Notes: generated by a model from the letters alone, not told the origin. Counted from the stretch's first letter, positions 33,117 through 42,272 are shown. The stretch is DNA of 64,000 nt from Massilia sp. Root133 (GCF_001426525.1 NZ_LMEW01000016.1:1055-65054), one strand, 5' to 3'. Program-made: numbers and translations.

Positions 33117-34814
33117 TTACCAGTCCGCCTCCACCGTGGCAGGGGTCTTGCGGGCGGCAACGGGCTTCCGTGCCGGCCGGGCTGGGGGCGCGGGCGCGGC
33201 AGCGGGCGCCGCGCGGCGTGCCGACGGCAGCGCCGGCCTCGGCGCCGGTTGGGCCTTCGCCTGGACCCGGAACACTTCCACCAGCCCGGCCAGCGCCTGC
33301 GCCTGTTCATGCATCGCCCGCGTCGCGGCCGCCGATTCCTCGACGAGCGCCGCGTTCTGCTGCGTGACGCCGTCCATCTGCACGATGGCCTGGTTGACCT
33401 GGCCGATGCCGCTGGCCTGTTCGCGGCTGGACGCAACGATCTCGTTCATGATGCCGGTGACGCGGCCGATGCTGTCGACGATGTCGCGCATCGTCTGGCC
33501 GGCCTGCCCCGCCAGGGTCGCGCCGTCGGCCACGCGCTGGGTGGAAGCGTCGATCAGGTCCTTGATCTCCTTCGCCGCGGCGCCCGAGCGCTGGGCGAGG
33601 GCGCGCACCTCGGCGGCGACGACGGCGAAGCCGCGCCCCTGCTCGCCGGCGCGCGCCGCTTCCACGGCGGCGTTCAGGGCCAGGATATTCGTCTGGAAGG
33701 CGATGCCGTCGATGACGGCGATGATGTCGACGATGCGCGCGGACGACGCATTGATCGCGCCCATCGTGTCGACCAGTTGCCCGACCATCGCGCCGCCCTG
33801 CTGCGCCACGCGCGCGGCGTCGCCGGCCATGCGGTTGGCTTCCTCGGCGCTCGTCGCGTTCTGGCCGACCGCCTGCGTCAGTTCTTCCATCGACGACGCC
33901 GTCTCTTCCAGCGCCTGCGCCTGGCTTTCCGTGCGGTGCGACAGGTCCTGCGCCTCGCCGGCCATCGTCGTGGCCGCGACGACGATCGTGCCGGTGCCCG
34001 CGCGCACGTCCGCGACGATGCCGGCGAGGCTCGCGCGCATGCGCTCGAGGGCGGCCATCAGGCTGTCCTTGTCGCCGGCGGCCACCGGCACGGCCACGCA
34101 CAGGTTGCCGCCCGCGATCGCGGCCGCCACCTGCGCGGCGCGGGCCGGTTCGCCGCCCAGGCGCCGGAACAGGACGCGCGCGCACAACGTGCCGGCGGCT
34201 ATGCTGAAGACGAGCGTCGCGAGGCACAGCGCGGTGAGGACGTGGCTGCTGCGGTCCGCGGACGCGAGCACGGTGGCGACGCGGGTATCGATCTCCTTCT
34301 GCTGCAGCTCCAGCAGCGCCTTGACCTGGCCGAGGTACGCGGTCACGGCGGGCACGAATTCGTCGTCGAAGAACTTGCGGGCCTCGGCATCGTTGCCCGC
34401 CTTCTTGAGCGCCATCACGCGGTCGCGCGTGACGATGTAGCGCTGGCGCGCCGTGCCGATCCGCTCGAACACGGCGCGTTCTTCCGGCGTGCCGAGCAGG
34501 TCGCCGACCTGCTTCTGCAGCGCGGTGGTGCGCGTCGTCGAATCCTGCGTTTCGGCGGCGTAGTAGGTCGCGAGTTCCGGATCGGCGGAGCGGGCGATGG
34601 CCCCGGTGCGCTTGGCGGCGACCGACGTGTTCAGCAGCCAGCCGGAAATCAGCCGCTCCTTCACGAGCGGACGCTGCGTGAGCGCCTGGGTGTCGTCCGA
34701 CAGGACCTGCAGGCGCCAGATGGCGATGGCCGTCGCGAGGAACGACAGCACGATGACGACGGCGAACGCGAACCTGAGCTGGTTGCGCACGCCGATGGTG
34801 GCGATGGATTTCAT
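33117..34814 (-). CDS. Methyl-accepting chemotaxis protein
   Basis: The 565-residue receptor starts at ATG 34814 with AGGAG 6 bp upstream; an extra ATG nine codons earlier has no such site. It has TM1 (about 15-36), a four-helix-bundle periplasmic sensor (to about 185), TM2 (about 190-210), a HAMP domain and a signalling domain. The kinase-control hairpin is [20 protein letters not shown]. The C-terminus is Pro/Ala-rich with no NWETF-type CheR site, so adaptation may differ. Ligand is unknown. Confidence 0.92.
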   Translation of the reverse strand: MKSIATIGVRNQLRFAFAVVIVLSFLATAIAIWRLQVLSDDTQALTQRPLVKERLISGWLLNTSVAAKRTGAIARSADPELATYYAAETQDSTTRTTALQKQVGDLLGTPEERAVFERIGTARQRYIVTRDRVMALKKAGNDAEARKFFDDEFVPAVTAYLGQVKALLELQQKEIDTRVATVLASADRSSHVLTALCLATLVFSIAAGTLCARVLFRRLGGEPARAAQVAAAIAGGNLCVAVPVAAGDKDSLMAALERMRASLAGIVADVRAGTGTIVVAATTMAGEAQDLSHRTESQAQALEETASSMEELTQAVGQNATSAEEANRMAGDAARVAQQGGAMVGQLVDTMGAINASSARIVDIIAVIDGIAFQTNILALNAAVEAARAGEQGRGFAVVAAEVRALAQRSGAAAKEIKDLIDASTQRVADGATLAGQAGQTMRDIVDSIGRVTGIMNEIVASSREQASGIGQVNQAIVQMDGVTQQNAALVEESAAATRAMHEQAQALAGLVEVFRVQAKAQPAPRPALPSARRAAPAAAPAPPARPARKPVAARKTPATVEADW

Positions 34815-34949
34815 GGGACTCCTTGAGTTTCCGGGCAACAAGAGTCAATGAAAATCGCAACGGGGCCGGTCCGCCTTGAGGCGACTCAGGACAGTGCCGG
34901 ATAGATGGCATGCCCATCCGGCGCGGGTGAAATCGGCTAGGATGGCACC

Positions 34950-35645
34950 ATGGCTATCCTTCTTGTGCCCGGCTTCATGGCCGATGAAACGTTATGGGAC
35001 GACATGGTGCCGGCGCTGGCGCGCTTCGGTCCCGTCGTCCATGCCGACCTGCGCCACGACACGTCGGTCGAGGCGATGGCGCGCCGCGTCCTCGCGGCGG
35101 CGCCGCCGACCTTCCTGCTCGTGGGTTTTTCGATGGGCGGCTATGTCGCGCGCGCGATCGCGCGCCAGGCGCCCGACCGGGTGCGCGCGCTCGTATTGAT
35201 GTCGACGTCCACCCGCGGCGACACGGCCGCGCTGCAGAAGCGCAAGGGCGCGATCGGCAACGCGGCGCCGTCCATCGCCTTCAGCGGCCTCAGTCGCACG
35301 GCCGTCGCCACGTCGCTGCATCCGAAGCAGCGCGACAACGACGCGCTGATCGAGCGGATCCGCGCGATGGGCATGCGCCTCGGCGGTGAGGTGTTCCGGC
35401 GGCAGTCGCTGCTGGACCGGCCGGGCGACCTCGAACGGTCAGGCGAGATCCGCTGCCCGACGCTCGTCGTGGCGGCGGAAAACGACCAGTTGCGCAGCCT
35501 GGCGGAAGCGCAGGAGATGGCGGCCGCCATCCCCGGCGCCACGCTCGCCGTCATCGAGGACACGGGGCACATGATTCCCATCGAGGCGCCGCAGCGCCTG
35601 CTCGACGTCATTGTGCCCTGGCTGGCCGCGCAGGCGGAAGGCTGA
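34950..35645 (+). CDS. Alpha/beta hydrolase
   Basis: The 231-residue hydrolase has the nucleophile elbow GFSMGG near 65-70 and the C-terminal catalytic His in DTGHMIPIEAP. There is no signal peptide, so it is cytoplasmic. Function is not predictable beyond ester or related hydrolysis. It is a lone gene divergent from the chemoreceptor. Confidence 0.85.
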   Translation: MAILLVPGFMADETLWDDMVPALARFGPVVHADLRHDTSVEAMARRVLAAAPPTFLLVGFSMGGYVARAIARQAPDRVRALVLMSTSTRGDTAALQKRKGAIGNAAPSIAFSGLSRTAVATSLHPKQRDNDALIERIRAMGMRLGGEVFRRQSLLDRPGDLERSGEIRCPTLVVAAENDQLRSLAEAQEMAAAIPGATLAVIEDTGHMIPIEAPQRLLDVIVPWLAAQAEG

Positions 35646-35648
35646 CGC

Positions 35649-37103
35649 TTACGCCTGGTTCTGCAGCGCGCGGATCGCCTCCGCCACGCCCTGGCCGTAC
35701 GCCGTGTCCGCTTTCAGGAAATGCCCGATCTGGCGATCCTGCGTGGCGGCATCCGCATTGGACAGCGAACCGGCGATGTTGGCGATGAGGTTGCGCTTGC
35801 CTTCTTCGGTGAGCAGGCGGAACAGGTTGCCCGCCTGCGTGAAGTGGTCGTCGGTGGCGCGGGTGTCGTAGCGGCCCGCGTTGCCTTCCACCGGCCAGCC
35901 GGCGTCGCCGTGGCCGAAGCCGCCGACGGCCGGGACGTCCGCATGCACCGGGTCATAGTTCGGCGCCGCGCCGCCGTTGGCGACGGCCATCGCGCCGTCG
36001 CGCTGCTGGTTGTGGAACGGGCAGCGCGGACGGTTCACCGGCAGGTGCTGGTGGTTCGTGCCGACGCGGTACAGCTGGGCGTCGTGGTAGGCGAACAGGC
36101 GCGCCTGCAGCATCTTGTCCGGGCTGTAGCCCAGGCCCGGCACGATGTTCGACGGCGACAGGGCGGCCTGCTCGACGTCGGCGTGGTAATTGTCCGGATT
36201 GCGGTTCAGCTCCAGGATGCCGACGGGGATGCGCGGGAATTCGCCCTGCGGCCACACCTTGGTCAGGTCGAACGCATCCCAGCCGGTCTGCGCTTCCCAG
36301 GCGGCGCGCCGGGCGTCGTCCATCACCTGGATCTCCACGCTCCAGCGCGGGTAGTCGCCTGTTGCGATCGCGTTGAACAGGTCGCGCTGCGCATAGTCCG
36401 GGTCGACGCCGGCGAGGCGCTGGGCTTCCGCCGCCGTCAGGTTCCTGATGCCCTGCAGCGTCTTGAAGTGCCACTTGACCCACACGCGCTCGCCCGCGTC
36501 GTTGATCAGGCTGTAGGTGTGGCTGCCGAAGCCGTCCATGTGGCGGTAGCCGTCCGGCGTGCCGCGGTCCGAGAACAGGATCGTCACCTGGTGCAGGCTC
36601 TCCGGCGCCTTGCTCCAGAAGTCCCACACGTTCTGCGCGGATTTCAGGTTCGTCTGCGGATCGCGTTTCTGCGTGTGGATGAAGTCCGGGAACTTGATGC
36701 CGTCCTTCAGGAAGAACGTCGGCGTGTTGTTGCCGACCAGGTCCCAGTTGCCTTCCTCGGTGTAGAAGCGGACGGCGAAACCGCGCGGATCGCGTTCCGT
36801 GTCGGCCGAGCCTTTTTCGCCGCCGACGGTCGAGAAGCGCAGGAACGTCTCCGTCTGCCTGCCGATGGCCGCGAAAAGTTTCGCCTTCGTGTACTTGCTG
36901 ACGTCGTGGGTGACGGTGAAGGTGCCGTATGCGCCCGAACCCTTCGCGTGCACGACGCGCTCCGGGATGCGCTCGCGGTTGAAGTGCTGCAGCTTCTCGA
37001 TCAGGTGGAAGTCCTGCAGCAGCACGGGGCCGCGCGGACCGGCCGTGATCGAGTTCTGGTTGTCGGTGACGGGAATACCGGAGGCGGTGGTCAGTTGGGT
37101 CAT
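35649..37103 (-). CDS. katA: Monofunctional heme catalase (KatA-type, small subunit)
   Basis: The 484-residue catalase has the distal His52 in RVVHAKGSGAYGTF, the conserved block FLRFSTVGGEKGSADTERDPRGFAVRFYTEEGNWDLVG (family hallmark, continuing through NNTPTFF), and the proximal heme Tyr in RLFAYHDAQLYR. The size is that of clade III small-subunit catalases. It breaks down hydrogen peroxide in the cytoplasm. An OxyR-like box lies 42 bp upstream of the ATG (37145-37159), and peroxide induction is therefore expected. Confidence 0.95.
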   Translation of the reverse strand: MTQLTTASGIPVTDNQNSITAGPRGPVLLQDFHLIEKLQHFNRERIPERVVHAKGSGAYGTFTVTHDVSKYTKAKLFAAIGRQTETFLRFSTVGGEKGSADTERDPRGFAVRFYTEEGNWDLVGNNTPTFFLKDGIKFPDFIHTQKRDPQTNLKSAQNVWDFWSKAPESLHQVTILFSDRGTPDGYRHMDGFGSHTYSLINDAGERVWVKWHFKTLQGIRNLTAAEAQRLAGVDPDYAQRDLFNAIATGDYPRWSVEIQVMDDARRAAWEAQTGWDAFDLTKVWPQGEFPRIPVGILELNRNPDNYHADVEQAALSPSNIVPGLGYSPDKMLQARLFAYHDAQLYRVGTNHQHLPVNRPRCPFHNQQRDGAMAVANGGAAPNYDPVHADVPAVGGFGHGDAGWPVEGNAGRYDTRATDDHFTQAGNLFRLLTEEGKRNLIANIAGSLSNADAATQDRQIGHFLKADTAYGQGVAEAIRALQNQA

Positions 37104-37122
37104 GGCGGCTCTTTCATGGTTA

Positions 37123-37159
37123 AGCTATCGACGAATATTCATCGATAGCTGTGATCTAT
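37123..37159 (-). promoter_or_regulatory. OxyR-like operator and overlapping palindrome upstream of katA
   Basis: The sequence ATAG-N7-CTAT at 37145-37159 fits the OxyR half-site rule, including T and A at the expected spacer positions. Overlapping it is a 28-bp near-perfect palindrome at 37123-37150 (arms AGCTATCGA / TCGATAGCT). Both lie between the katA start codon at 37103 and the upstream intergenic region. Only one good half-site is present, so affinity is uncertain. Confidence 0.65.
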
Positions 37160-37274
37160 TCATAACCATGGTAGAGCTTGCGGGGCATTCGTGCAAACTA
37201 TCCGTTTATATGGATCTAATAGATAAAATTAATTACCTAAAAGCATCCTCGTAGCAGCGGACTATTGCTCGAAC

Positions 37275-37330
37275 ACCGGGGTCAGAGCCCGATTTTGGTA
37301 AATTTCCCAAATCAGGGCTCTGACCCCGGT
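37275..37330. repeat. REP-like palindrome (GGGGTCAGAGCCC type)
   Basis: A 16-bp perfect inverted repeat, ACCGGGGTCAGAGCCC / GGGCTCTGACCCCGGT, flanks a 24-bp core rich in A/T that is itself partly symmetric (GATTT...AAATC). This resembles REP sequences mobilised by RAYT proteins, with GGGGTCAGAGCCC as a familiar core. It lies 6 bp beyond the stop codon of ohr, where it may also shield the mRNA end. No RAYT gene is in the window. Confidence 0.75.
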
Positions 37331-37335
37331 TTGAT

Positions 37336-37764
37336 TTAGATCAGGCTCAGCGTGACGTCGATATTGCCGCGGGTCGCGTTCGAGTAGGGGCACACGATGT
37401 GGGCCGCGTCGACCAGGTCCTGCGCCACGGCGCGGTCCAGGCCCGGCAGGCTCACGGCCAGTTCTACGGCCAGGCCGAAACCGTTCGGGATCGGGCCGAT
37501 CGAGACGCTGGCGTCGATCGACGCATCGGCCGGGACGACCACTTTCTTCTGGGCGGCGACGAACTTGATGGCGCCCATGAAGCAGGCCGAGTAGCCGGCG
37601 GCGAACAGTTGTTCCGGGTTGGTGGCATCACCCTTGCCGCCCATTTCCTTCGGCGGTGCCAGGCGGACGTCCAGCAGGCCGTCGTCGGTGCGGGAGGCGC
37701 CTTCGCGGCCGCCGGTGGTGTGGGCCTTGGCGGTGTACAGGACTTTATCGAGTTTGGTGGTCAT
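37336..37764 (-). CDS. ohr: Organic hydroperoxide resistance protein (Ohr)
   Basis: The 142-residue thiol peroxidase has the two reactive cysteines of Ohr: Cys61 in AAGYSACFMG and Cys125 in HIVCPYSNATRGN. The length and the C-terminal GNIDVTL motif are typical. It reduces organic hydroperoxides in the cytoplasm using lipoylated electron donors (family knowledge). The gene lies 46 bp after the OhrR gene on the same strand, so regulation by OhrR is expected. Confidence 0.94.
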   Translation of the reverse strand: MTTKLDKVLYTAKAHTTGGREGASRTDDGLLDVRLAPPKEMGGKGDATNPEQLFAAGYSACFMGAIKFVAAQKKVVVPADASIDASVSIGPIPNGFGLAVELAVSLPGLDRAVAQDLVDAAHIVCPYSNATRGNIDVTLSLI

Positions 37765-37810
37765 GGCGTTATCCTTTCAGTGGTTGAGTTCGTACTGCAC
37801 ATAAATCGTC

Positions 37811-38260
37811 TTACATTGCGCCGGCGAGCCTGGCGCGCATCGCTTTGATTTCGCCGACGAGTCTTACAACGTCCTGCACGTCGCAACCGGTGGCGCCCAG
37901 GATGCAGGCCGGGATGCCGGCCGCTTGTTCCTTCAGCGCACGCGCCGCCGCCGTCAGCCGGATCACCACGCGGCGCTCGTCCTGCGGGTCGCGAGACCGG
38001 TCGACCAGGCCCTGGGCCTCGAGCCGCTTCAACAGCGGGGTCAACGTCCCGGAATCGAGGTACAGGCGCTCGCCGATGTCCGACACGCTCAGGCCGTCGC
38101 GCTCCCACAGCACCAGCAGCGCCAGGTACTGCGGATACGTCACGCCCAGCTTGTCCAGGTGCGGCTTGTACACCTTCGTCATCGCCAGCGATGCCGAATG
38201 GAGTGCGAAGCACAACTGGTTGTCGAGCAGGAGAGCTGCGTTTGCGTCGTTCGTTTCCAT
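37811..38260 (-). CDS. ohrR: MarR-family regulator OhrR
   Basis: The 149-residue protein starts at ATG 38260. It has a MarR winged helix (SVSDIGERLYLDSGTLTPLLKRLE) and a conserved N-terminal cysteine, Cys17 in NQLCFALHSAS, which in OhrR senses organic peroxides. The family represses ohr until the cysteine is oxidised. It is directly upstream of ohr. An AATT-based palindrome lies 17 bp upstream of its start, so it is probably autoregulated. Confidence 0.9.
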   Translation of the reverse strand: METNDANAALLLDNQLCFALHSASLAMTKVYKPHLDKLGVTYPQYLALLVLWERDGLSVSDIGERLYLDSGTLTPLLKRLEAQGLVDRSRDPQDERRVVIRLTAAARALKEQAAGIPACILGATGCDVQDVVRLVGEIKAMRARLAGAM

Positions 38261-38276
38261 GGGTTGAACTATAGCG

Positions 38277-38292
38277 TGCAATTCAATTGTGC
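38277..38292 (-). promoter_or_regulatory. OhrR operator candidate (CAATT-C-AATTG palindrome)
   Basis: TGCAATTCAATTGTGC at 38277-38292 contains the perfect 11-bp palindrome CAATT-N-AATTG, close to the OhrR consensus of AATT arms. It lies just before the ohrR start codon, where bound OhrR would block transcription of the ohrR-ohr pair. Confidence 0.6.
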
Positions 38293-38335
38293 GCAATATG
38301 TTTGTTTTTATGAACGCCATAGCCTGGCTCAATGA

Positions 38336-39178
38336 TCAGCGCGGCGTGCCGAAGACTTGCGTCCAGTAGGCGGTGCGGTTGCGGTTCTGCGGATTGATCG
38401 CGTAGGCCGCGCCCATTTCCGTGAACGTGGGATTCATGATGTTGGCGCAGTGGCCGGGGCTGTCCAGCCACGACGCGACGGCGTCCTCGGGCGTGCGCTG
38501 GCCCGATGCGATGTTTTCCCCGACGCGCGCCCAGCGGTAGCCGGCCCTGGTTGCCCGGTCGGCCGGCACGCTGCCGTCCGGCTGCTTGTGGTTGAAGTAG
38601 TGCTTCTGTGCCATGTCCGTACTGTGCATGAGGGCGGCCTGGCCCAGCAGCGGGTTCCACGTGAGCGGACCGGCCGGGCCGAACGCCTGCGTCCCGCACG
38701 TGCGCGGTTGCGCGCGCGCCGCGTTCACGAGCGCGAGGATGTCCCGGCCGGCGTCCGGCCATTCGGGCAGCGGCGGAATGACGACGGGCCGCGCCAGCAC
38801 GACCTGCCAGTCGTCGCCCACGTGCGCGGTGCCCACGGCCGCAAATTCCGCGGCGCGCAAGGTGCGGCAGTATTTTTGTGCGATGACGTCCATTGCGGCG
38901 CGCGCATCCGGCGGCCCCGTGACCGTGATCGCCTCGGCATGCGCGGCCTCGTAGCCGGCGCGCTGCAGGGCGGATTCGAGGAAGGTGCCGGGGCCGATGC
39001 GGATGCGGGACAGCGCCGGCTCGACGTTCAGCACGGAAACCGGCGCTGCCGGCGCGCCGTCGCAGGTACCGGGCGCGGTACGGTACGCATTGATCAGATT
39101 GGCGAGCTCGTCCGCACGCGCGGGCGCGGCGGCGGCCAGCGTGGCGGCGAGCAGGAGTAGGCGGGTGAGGGCAGGCAT
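38336..39178 (-). CDS. CAP/SCP-domain secreted protein
   Basis: The 280-residue protein starts at ATG 39178 with a signal peptide (LTRLLLLAATLAAAAPARA). The C-terminal half is a CAP domain: LLGQAALMHSTDMAQKHYFNHKQPDG, then VGENIASGQ, and SPGHCANIMNP with catalytic-like His. The N-terminal half has a cysteine-containing region of unknown fold. CAP proteins are exported and of diverse function. The 5' end adjoins a peptidase remnant on the other strand. Confidence 0.85.
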   Translation of the reverse strand: MPALTRLLLLAATLAAAAPARADELANLINAYRTAPGTCDGAPAAPVSVLNVEPALSRIRIGPGTFLESALQRAGYEAAHAEAITVTGPPDARAAMDVIAQKYCRTLRAAEFAAVGTAHVGDDWQVVLARPVVIPPLPEWPDAGRDILALVNAARAQPRTCGTQAFGPAGPLTWNPLLGQAALMHSTDMAQKHYFNHKQPDGSVPADRATRAGYRWARVGENIASGQRTPEDAVASWLDSPGHCANIMNPTFTEMGAAYAINPQNRNRTAYWTQVFGTPR

Positions 39179-39209
39179 GGTCCTCACCCAGATGGGGACG
39201 CCGGCGCGC

Positions 39210-39386
39210 CGCGGCAAGGCGCGCGATGCGGCGCCGATCGCCCAGGTGAAATCCGATCCGCACGCGCCGTCGGAATGCCGCGTCAACGGCAGCCTGCGCA
39301 ACCACCCGGGCTTCTACGACGCGTTCGCCGTCAAGCCGGGTGAGCGGATGTACCTGGCGCCGCAGGACCGCGTCGTGTTCTGGTAA
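39210..39386 (+). pseudogene. Remnant of an M13 (neprilysin/PepO-type) metallopeptidase C-terminus
   Basis: The frame encodes about 58 residues: RGKARDAAPIAQ, then DPHAPSECRVNGSLRNHPGF and AFAVKPGERMYLAPQDRVVFW before the stop. This is the conserved end of M13 peptidases, including the RVNG motif, KPGxxMYL and the terminal Trp. The zinc site and rest of the gene are missing, and the CAP gene on the other strand begins at 39178. It is therefore a truncated relic. Its base composition is like the surroundings. Confidence 0.75.
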
Positions 39387-39396
39387 CGCGTCCGGT

Positions 39397-39840
39397 TCAG
39401 TGCCGCAGCGCGCTCGCCGCGGCCGTCAGGTCCGGCCGGTCGGGGCGGAACGCGCGCTCGGCCGACGCCGTGTCGTACAGCGAGTCGACGCGGATGAACT
39501 TGTCGTCACGCATGGTGAACACGTGGACCCACTGGCTGTCGTAGGTGTGCCCGGTGGCCCTGACCATCCACATGGCTTCGCCGAGGACGACGACCTTGTC
39601 GTTCTCGGCGATGACGTCCTTGATGACGAAGCGCGTGGGATGCATGGCCGTGAGCAGCTCGGAAAAGAAACGCCCGACTTCCGCCTTGCCGTGGAAGCTG
39701 CCGGCGAAGGGCACGGCGTCGGCGTCGGGGCCGATCCACTCGGCGTCGTCGTGTGCATAGGCCAGCATGCCGGGAATGTCGCCGCTCTGGAACAGCCGGT
39801 AGCCTTCCAGGACGAGCCGTTTGTTGTCTTGTGCGTCCAT
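39397..39840 (-). CDS. SnoaL/NTF2-like protein
   Basis: The 147-residue protein has the NTF2-like cone pattern: LVLEGYRLFQSGDIPGMLAYAHDDAEW, then FHGKAEVGRFFSELL and FVIKDVIAENDKVVVLG. Members serve as polyketide cyclases, ketosteroid isomerases or ligand-binding proteins. No catalytic set can be assigned. It is probably a cytoplasmic homodimer. Confidence 0.8.
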   Translation of the reverse strand: MDAQDNKRLVLEGYRLFQSGDIPGMLAYAHDDAEWIGPDADAVPFAGSFHGKAEVGRFFSELLTAMHPTRFVIKDVIAENDKVVVLGEAMWMVRATGHTYDSQWVHVFTMRDDKFIRVDSLYDTASAERAFRPDRPDLTAAASALRH

Positions 39841-39992
39841 GTCTCTTTCTCCTTGTGATTGTGGTGCGGCGGGGCCGCTTCATGCAGCCTAGACGCACGG
39901 CGCGGGAAGTCAAGAATAGTGTGTGACTTTTGGTTGTCGTAAACGGGGTCGCTGGGCATTACAATCGAGACATCACCCTGAAGGAATAGCCC

Positions 39993-41138
39993 ATGCGTCT
40001 GATCTGCTTCGCCACCTTGTTGTCGCTGGCCTGTGTGCCGGCCGCCCACGCCCAATCGCAAGTGAAGATCGGCAGCGCCTCGCCGCTGTCCGGTCCCAGC
40101 GCGCACCAGGGCAAGGACATCGAGAACGGCGCGCGCCTCGCGATCGACGATCTGAACGCGCAGGGCGCGGCGATAGCCGGCAAGAAGGTCAGATGGGGGC
40201 TGCAGGCGGAGGACGACGGCAGCGATCCGAAGCTCGGCACGGCCGTCGCGCAGAAGCTCGTCGACGGCGGCGTCGTGGCGGTCGTCGGCCACCTGAATTC
40301 CGGCACGACGGTGCCGGCCTCGAAGATCTACGACAGCGCCGGCATTCCGCAAATCTCCCCGGCGGCCACCACGCCGCTGTACACGCACCAGGGCTATAAA
40401 ACGGCATTCCGCATCGTCGCCAACGACGACCTCGTGGGCCGCGTGCTGGCCAGCTACGCCATCAACACGCTGAAGGCGAAGAAGATCGCCATCATCGACG
40501 ACCGCACCGCGTTCGGCCAGGGCCTCGCCGACCAGTTCGCGAAAGACGTCAAGCGTTTGAAAGGCGCGGAGATCGTCAGCCGCCAGTTCACCAACGACCG
40601 CGCGACGGATTTCAATGCGATCCTCACGCAGATCCGCGCGCGCCGGCCGGACGTGATCTTCTACGGCGGCATGGACGCGACAGCCGGCCCGATGCTCAAG
40701 CAGATGCAGGCGCTGGGAATGACCGCGAAGTTCGTGTCGGGCGACGGCGTATGCTCGGAAAAGCTGCCGCAGCTGGCCGGCAGCGCGCTCGGCGACGACA
40801 AGGTGGTGTGCGTGGTGGCGGGCGGCGTCGATGCGCCGCTGGAGGCGGGCATGGCGGCTTTTGCGGACCGCTACAAGAAGCGCTACGGCATGGGCTTCCA
40901 GACGTATGCGCCGTACGCGTACGACGCGACGATGACCTTCGCCGCCGCCATGCGCGCGGCCGGATCGTCCGACCCGGCGAAGTTCCTGCCCGCCCTCGCA
41001 AAGATCAAGTACCAGGGCATCACCGGCACCATCGCCTTCGATGCGAACGGCGACCTGCGCGATGCGGCTCTTACGCTATATACCTACCGCCGCGGCCAGC
41101 TGACGAAGCTGCGGGTCGTGCGCGACAGCGTAAACTGA
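39993..41138 (+). CDS. Periplasmic substrate-binding protein, LivJ-like
   Basis: The 381-residue protein has a signal peptide (LICFATLLSLACVPAAHA) and the type I periplasmic binding fold: VKIGSASPLSGPSAHQGKD, then GVVAVVGHLNSGTTVPASKIY and FRIVANDDLVGRVLA. This is the branched-chain amino-acid binding family. No permease or ATPase genes are beside it, so its ligand and partner transporter are open. A TACAAT at 39960-39965 is a possible -10 upstream. Confidence 0.9.
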   Translation: MRLICFATLLSLACVPAAHAQSQVKIGSASPLSGPSAHQGKDIENGARLAIDDLNAQGAAIAGKKVRWGLQAEDDGSDPKLGTAVAQKLVDGGVVAVVGHLNSGTTVPASKIYDSAGIPQISPAATTPLYTHQGYKTAFRIVANDDLVGRVLASYAINTLKAKKIAIIDDRTAFGQGLADQFAKDVKRLKGAEIVSRQFTNDRATDFNAILTQIRARRPDVIFYGGMDATAGPMLKQMQALGMTAKFVSGDGVCSEKLPQLAGSALGDDKVVCVVAGGVDAPLEAGMAAFADRYKKRYGMGFQTYAPYAYDATMTFAAAMRAAGSSDPAKFLPALAKIKYQGITGTIAFDANGDLRDAALTLYTYRRGQLTKLRVVRDSVN

Positions 41139-41145
41139 GCGAACG

Positions 41146-41787
41146 ATGCGCTACCTGGACTTCAGTTCGTGGCAGGCGCTGGCGACGACCTTCCTCGGTC
41201 TCGCCGTGTTCACCCTGATCGGCGTCGGCATCCGCGTGCTCATGATGCAGACGATCCAGCAGCGGCGCGAGCGCATGAACCGCCAGATCAACGAGCGCCT
41301 GCGCACCCTGATCGCCGCGTACCGCACGCTGGGCGGCTCGTTCACGGGCGAGCTGACGGTCGATCCGAAGCATCTGCGCGACCTGCGCGCCGCCGGTCTC
41401 GACGCCGGTTCGGACCGCGCGCGCCGCATCCGCGACGCCGTCGAGGCGGCACTGGCCGACATCTTGCTGCTCGGCACGGAAGAACATTGCCGCCTCGCGG
41501 GCCAGGCCGCGAGCGACCTCGCGGCGGGACGGCCGATCCACACGGCCGAACTGGTGATCTCGCTGCGCGCCTTCATCCGCGAAGCGCTCGACCTGGGGCC
41601 GGTCCCGGACGGCGTCGCGATCCCGCTGCAGGGGCCCACGCGCACGCAGGGTGCGGGCAGCCGCGGCAAAGGGGAGGGCGGAGGTCGCGGTGGTGGCGGT
41701 GGTGGAGGTGGCGGCATGGACGGCGGCGGCGGCCTGGGCGCCGGACTGGCGCTGGGCCATCGCGACAATCACGACCCCGCCGCCTGA
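41146..41787 (+). CDS. Membrane-anchored protein with glycine-rich tail, unknown function
   Basis: The 213-residue protein has one transmembrane helix (about 12-34), then a cytoplasmic coiled-coil-prone part (RRERMNRQINERLRTLIAAY), a middle domain with ADILLLGTEEHC, and a very Gly-rich C-terminus from about 165. The glycine run comes from a GGT/GGC simple repeat at 41690-41730. It starts 8 bp after the LivJ-like gene, suggesting an operon. I recognise no family. Confidence 0.7.
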   Translation: MRYLDFSSWQALATTFLGLAVFTLIGVGIRVLMMQTIQQRRERMNRQINERLRTLIAAYRTLGGSFTGELTVDPKHLRDLRAAGLDAGSDRARRIRDAVEAALADILLLGTEEHCRLAGQAASDLAAGRPIHTAELVISLRAFIREALDLGPVPDGVAIPLQGPTRTQGAGSRGKGEGGGRGGGGGGGGGMDGGGGLGAGLALGHRDNHDPAA

Positions 41788-41803
41788 TGCCGCGGCGCGG
41801 CCG

Positions 41804-42178
41804 TCAGTCCGTCACGGCGTGCCAGACGTTCATCTTCTTGTCGCCTGCGCGGTCGCCCGCCTTCTTGTCCTTCACGAACGTGTACAGCGGCTTGCCCTGG
41901 TAGGCGAGCTGCTTGCTGCCGTCGTCGCGCGTGACGGTGGAATACGGCGCGGACACGGCCGCGTCGCCGGCCTTCACTGGCGGCCAGTTCTCCGCGCATG
42001 GGCCGTTGCAGGCGCTCTTGCCGCTGCCGGCGACGTCCTTGTCGAACGTGTAGACTGTCATGCCGTGGGCGTCGGCGAGGACGCCGTTCACTTTCTTGAC
42101 CGGCGCCTGGTCGGCGGCATGGGCAGAGAGGGCGAAGAGGGCGGACAGACAGGCGATACCGAATTTCAGTGCTTTCAT
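41804..42178 (-). CDS. Secreted repeat protein with Yx(F/W/Y)xxD motif (COG4315-like)
   Basis: The 124-residue protein has a signal peptide (ACLSALFALSAHA) and two copies of the motif: TVYTFDKDVAGSGKSACNG with paired Cys (ACNGPCAENWPP), and PLYTFVKDKKAGD. This is the small lipoprotein/secreted repeat family of unknown biochemical role. It converges with the glycine-rich gene. Confidence 0.8.
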   Translation of the reverse strand: MKALKFGIACLSALFALSAHAADQAPVKKVNGVLADAHGMTVYTFDKDVAGSGKSACNGPCAENWPPVKAGDAAVSAPYSTVTRDDGSKQLAYQGKPLYTFVKDKKAGDRAGDKKMNVWHAVTD

Positions 42179-42272
42179 GGTAGCTCCTTGGAAGACATCG
42201 GTTGTCAGGACTGCCCGGACATTCTAGTCCAGGATGCGGGCTATAATGCCGCTCCTTCCCGAAGAGTTTTCC

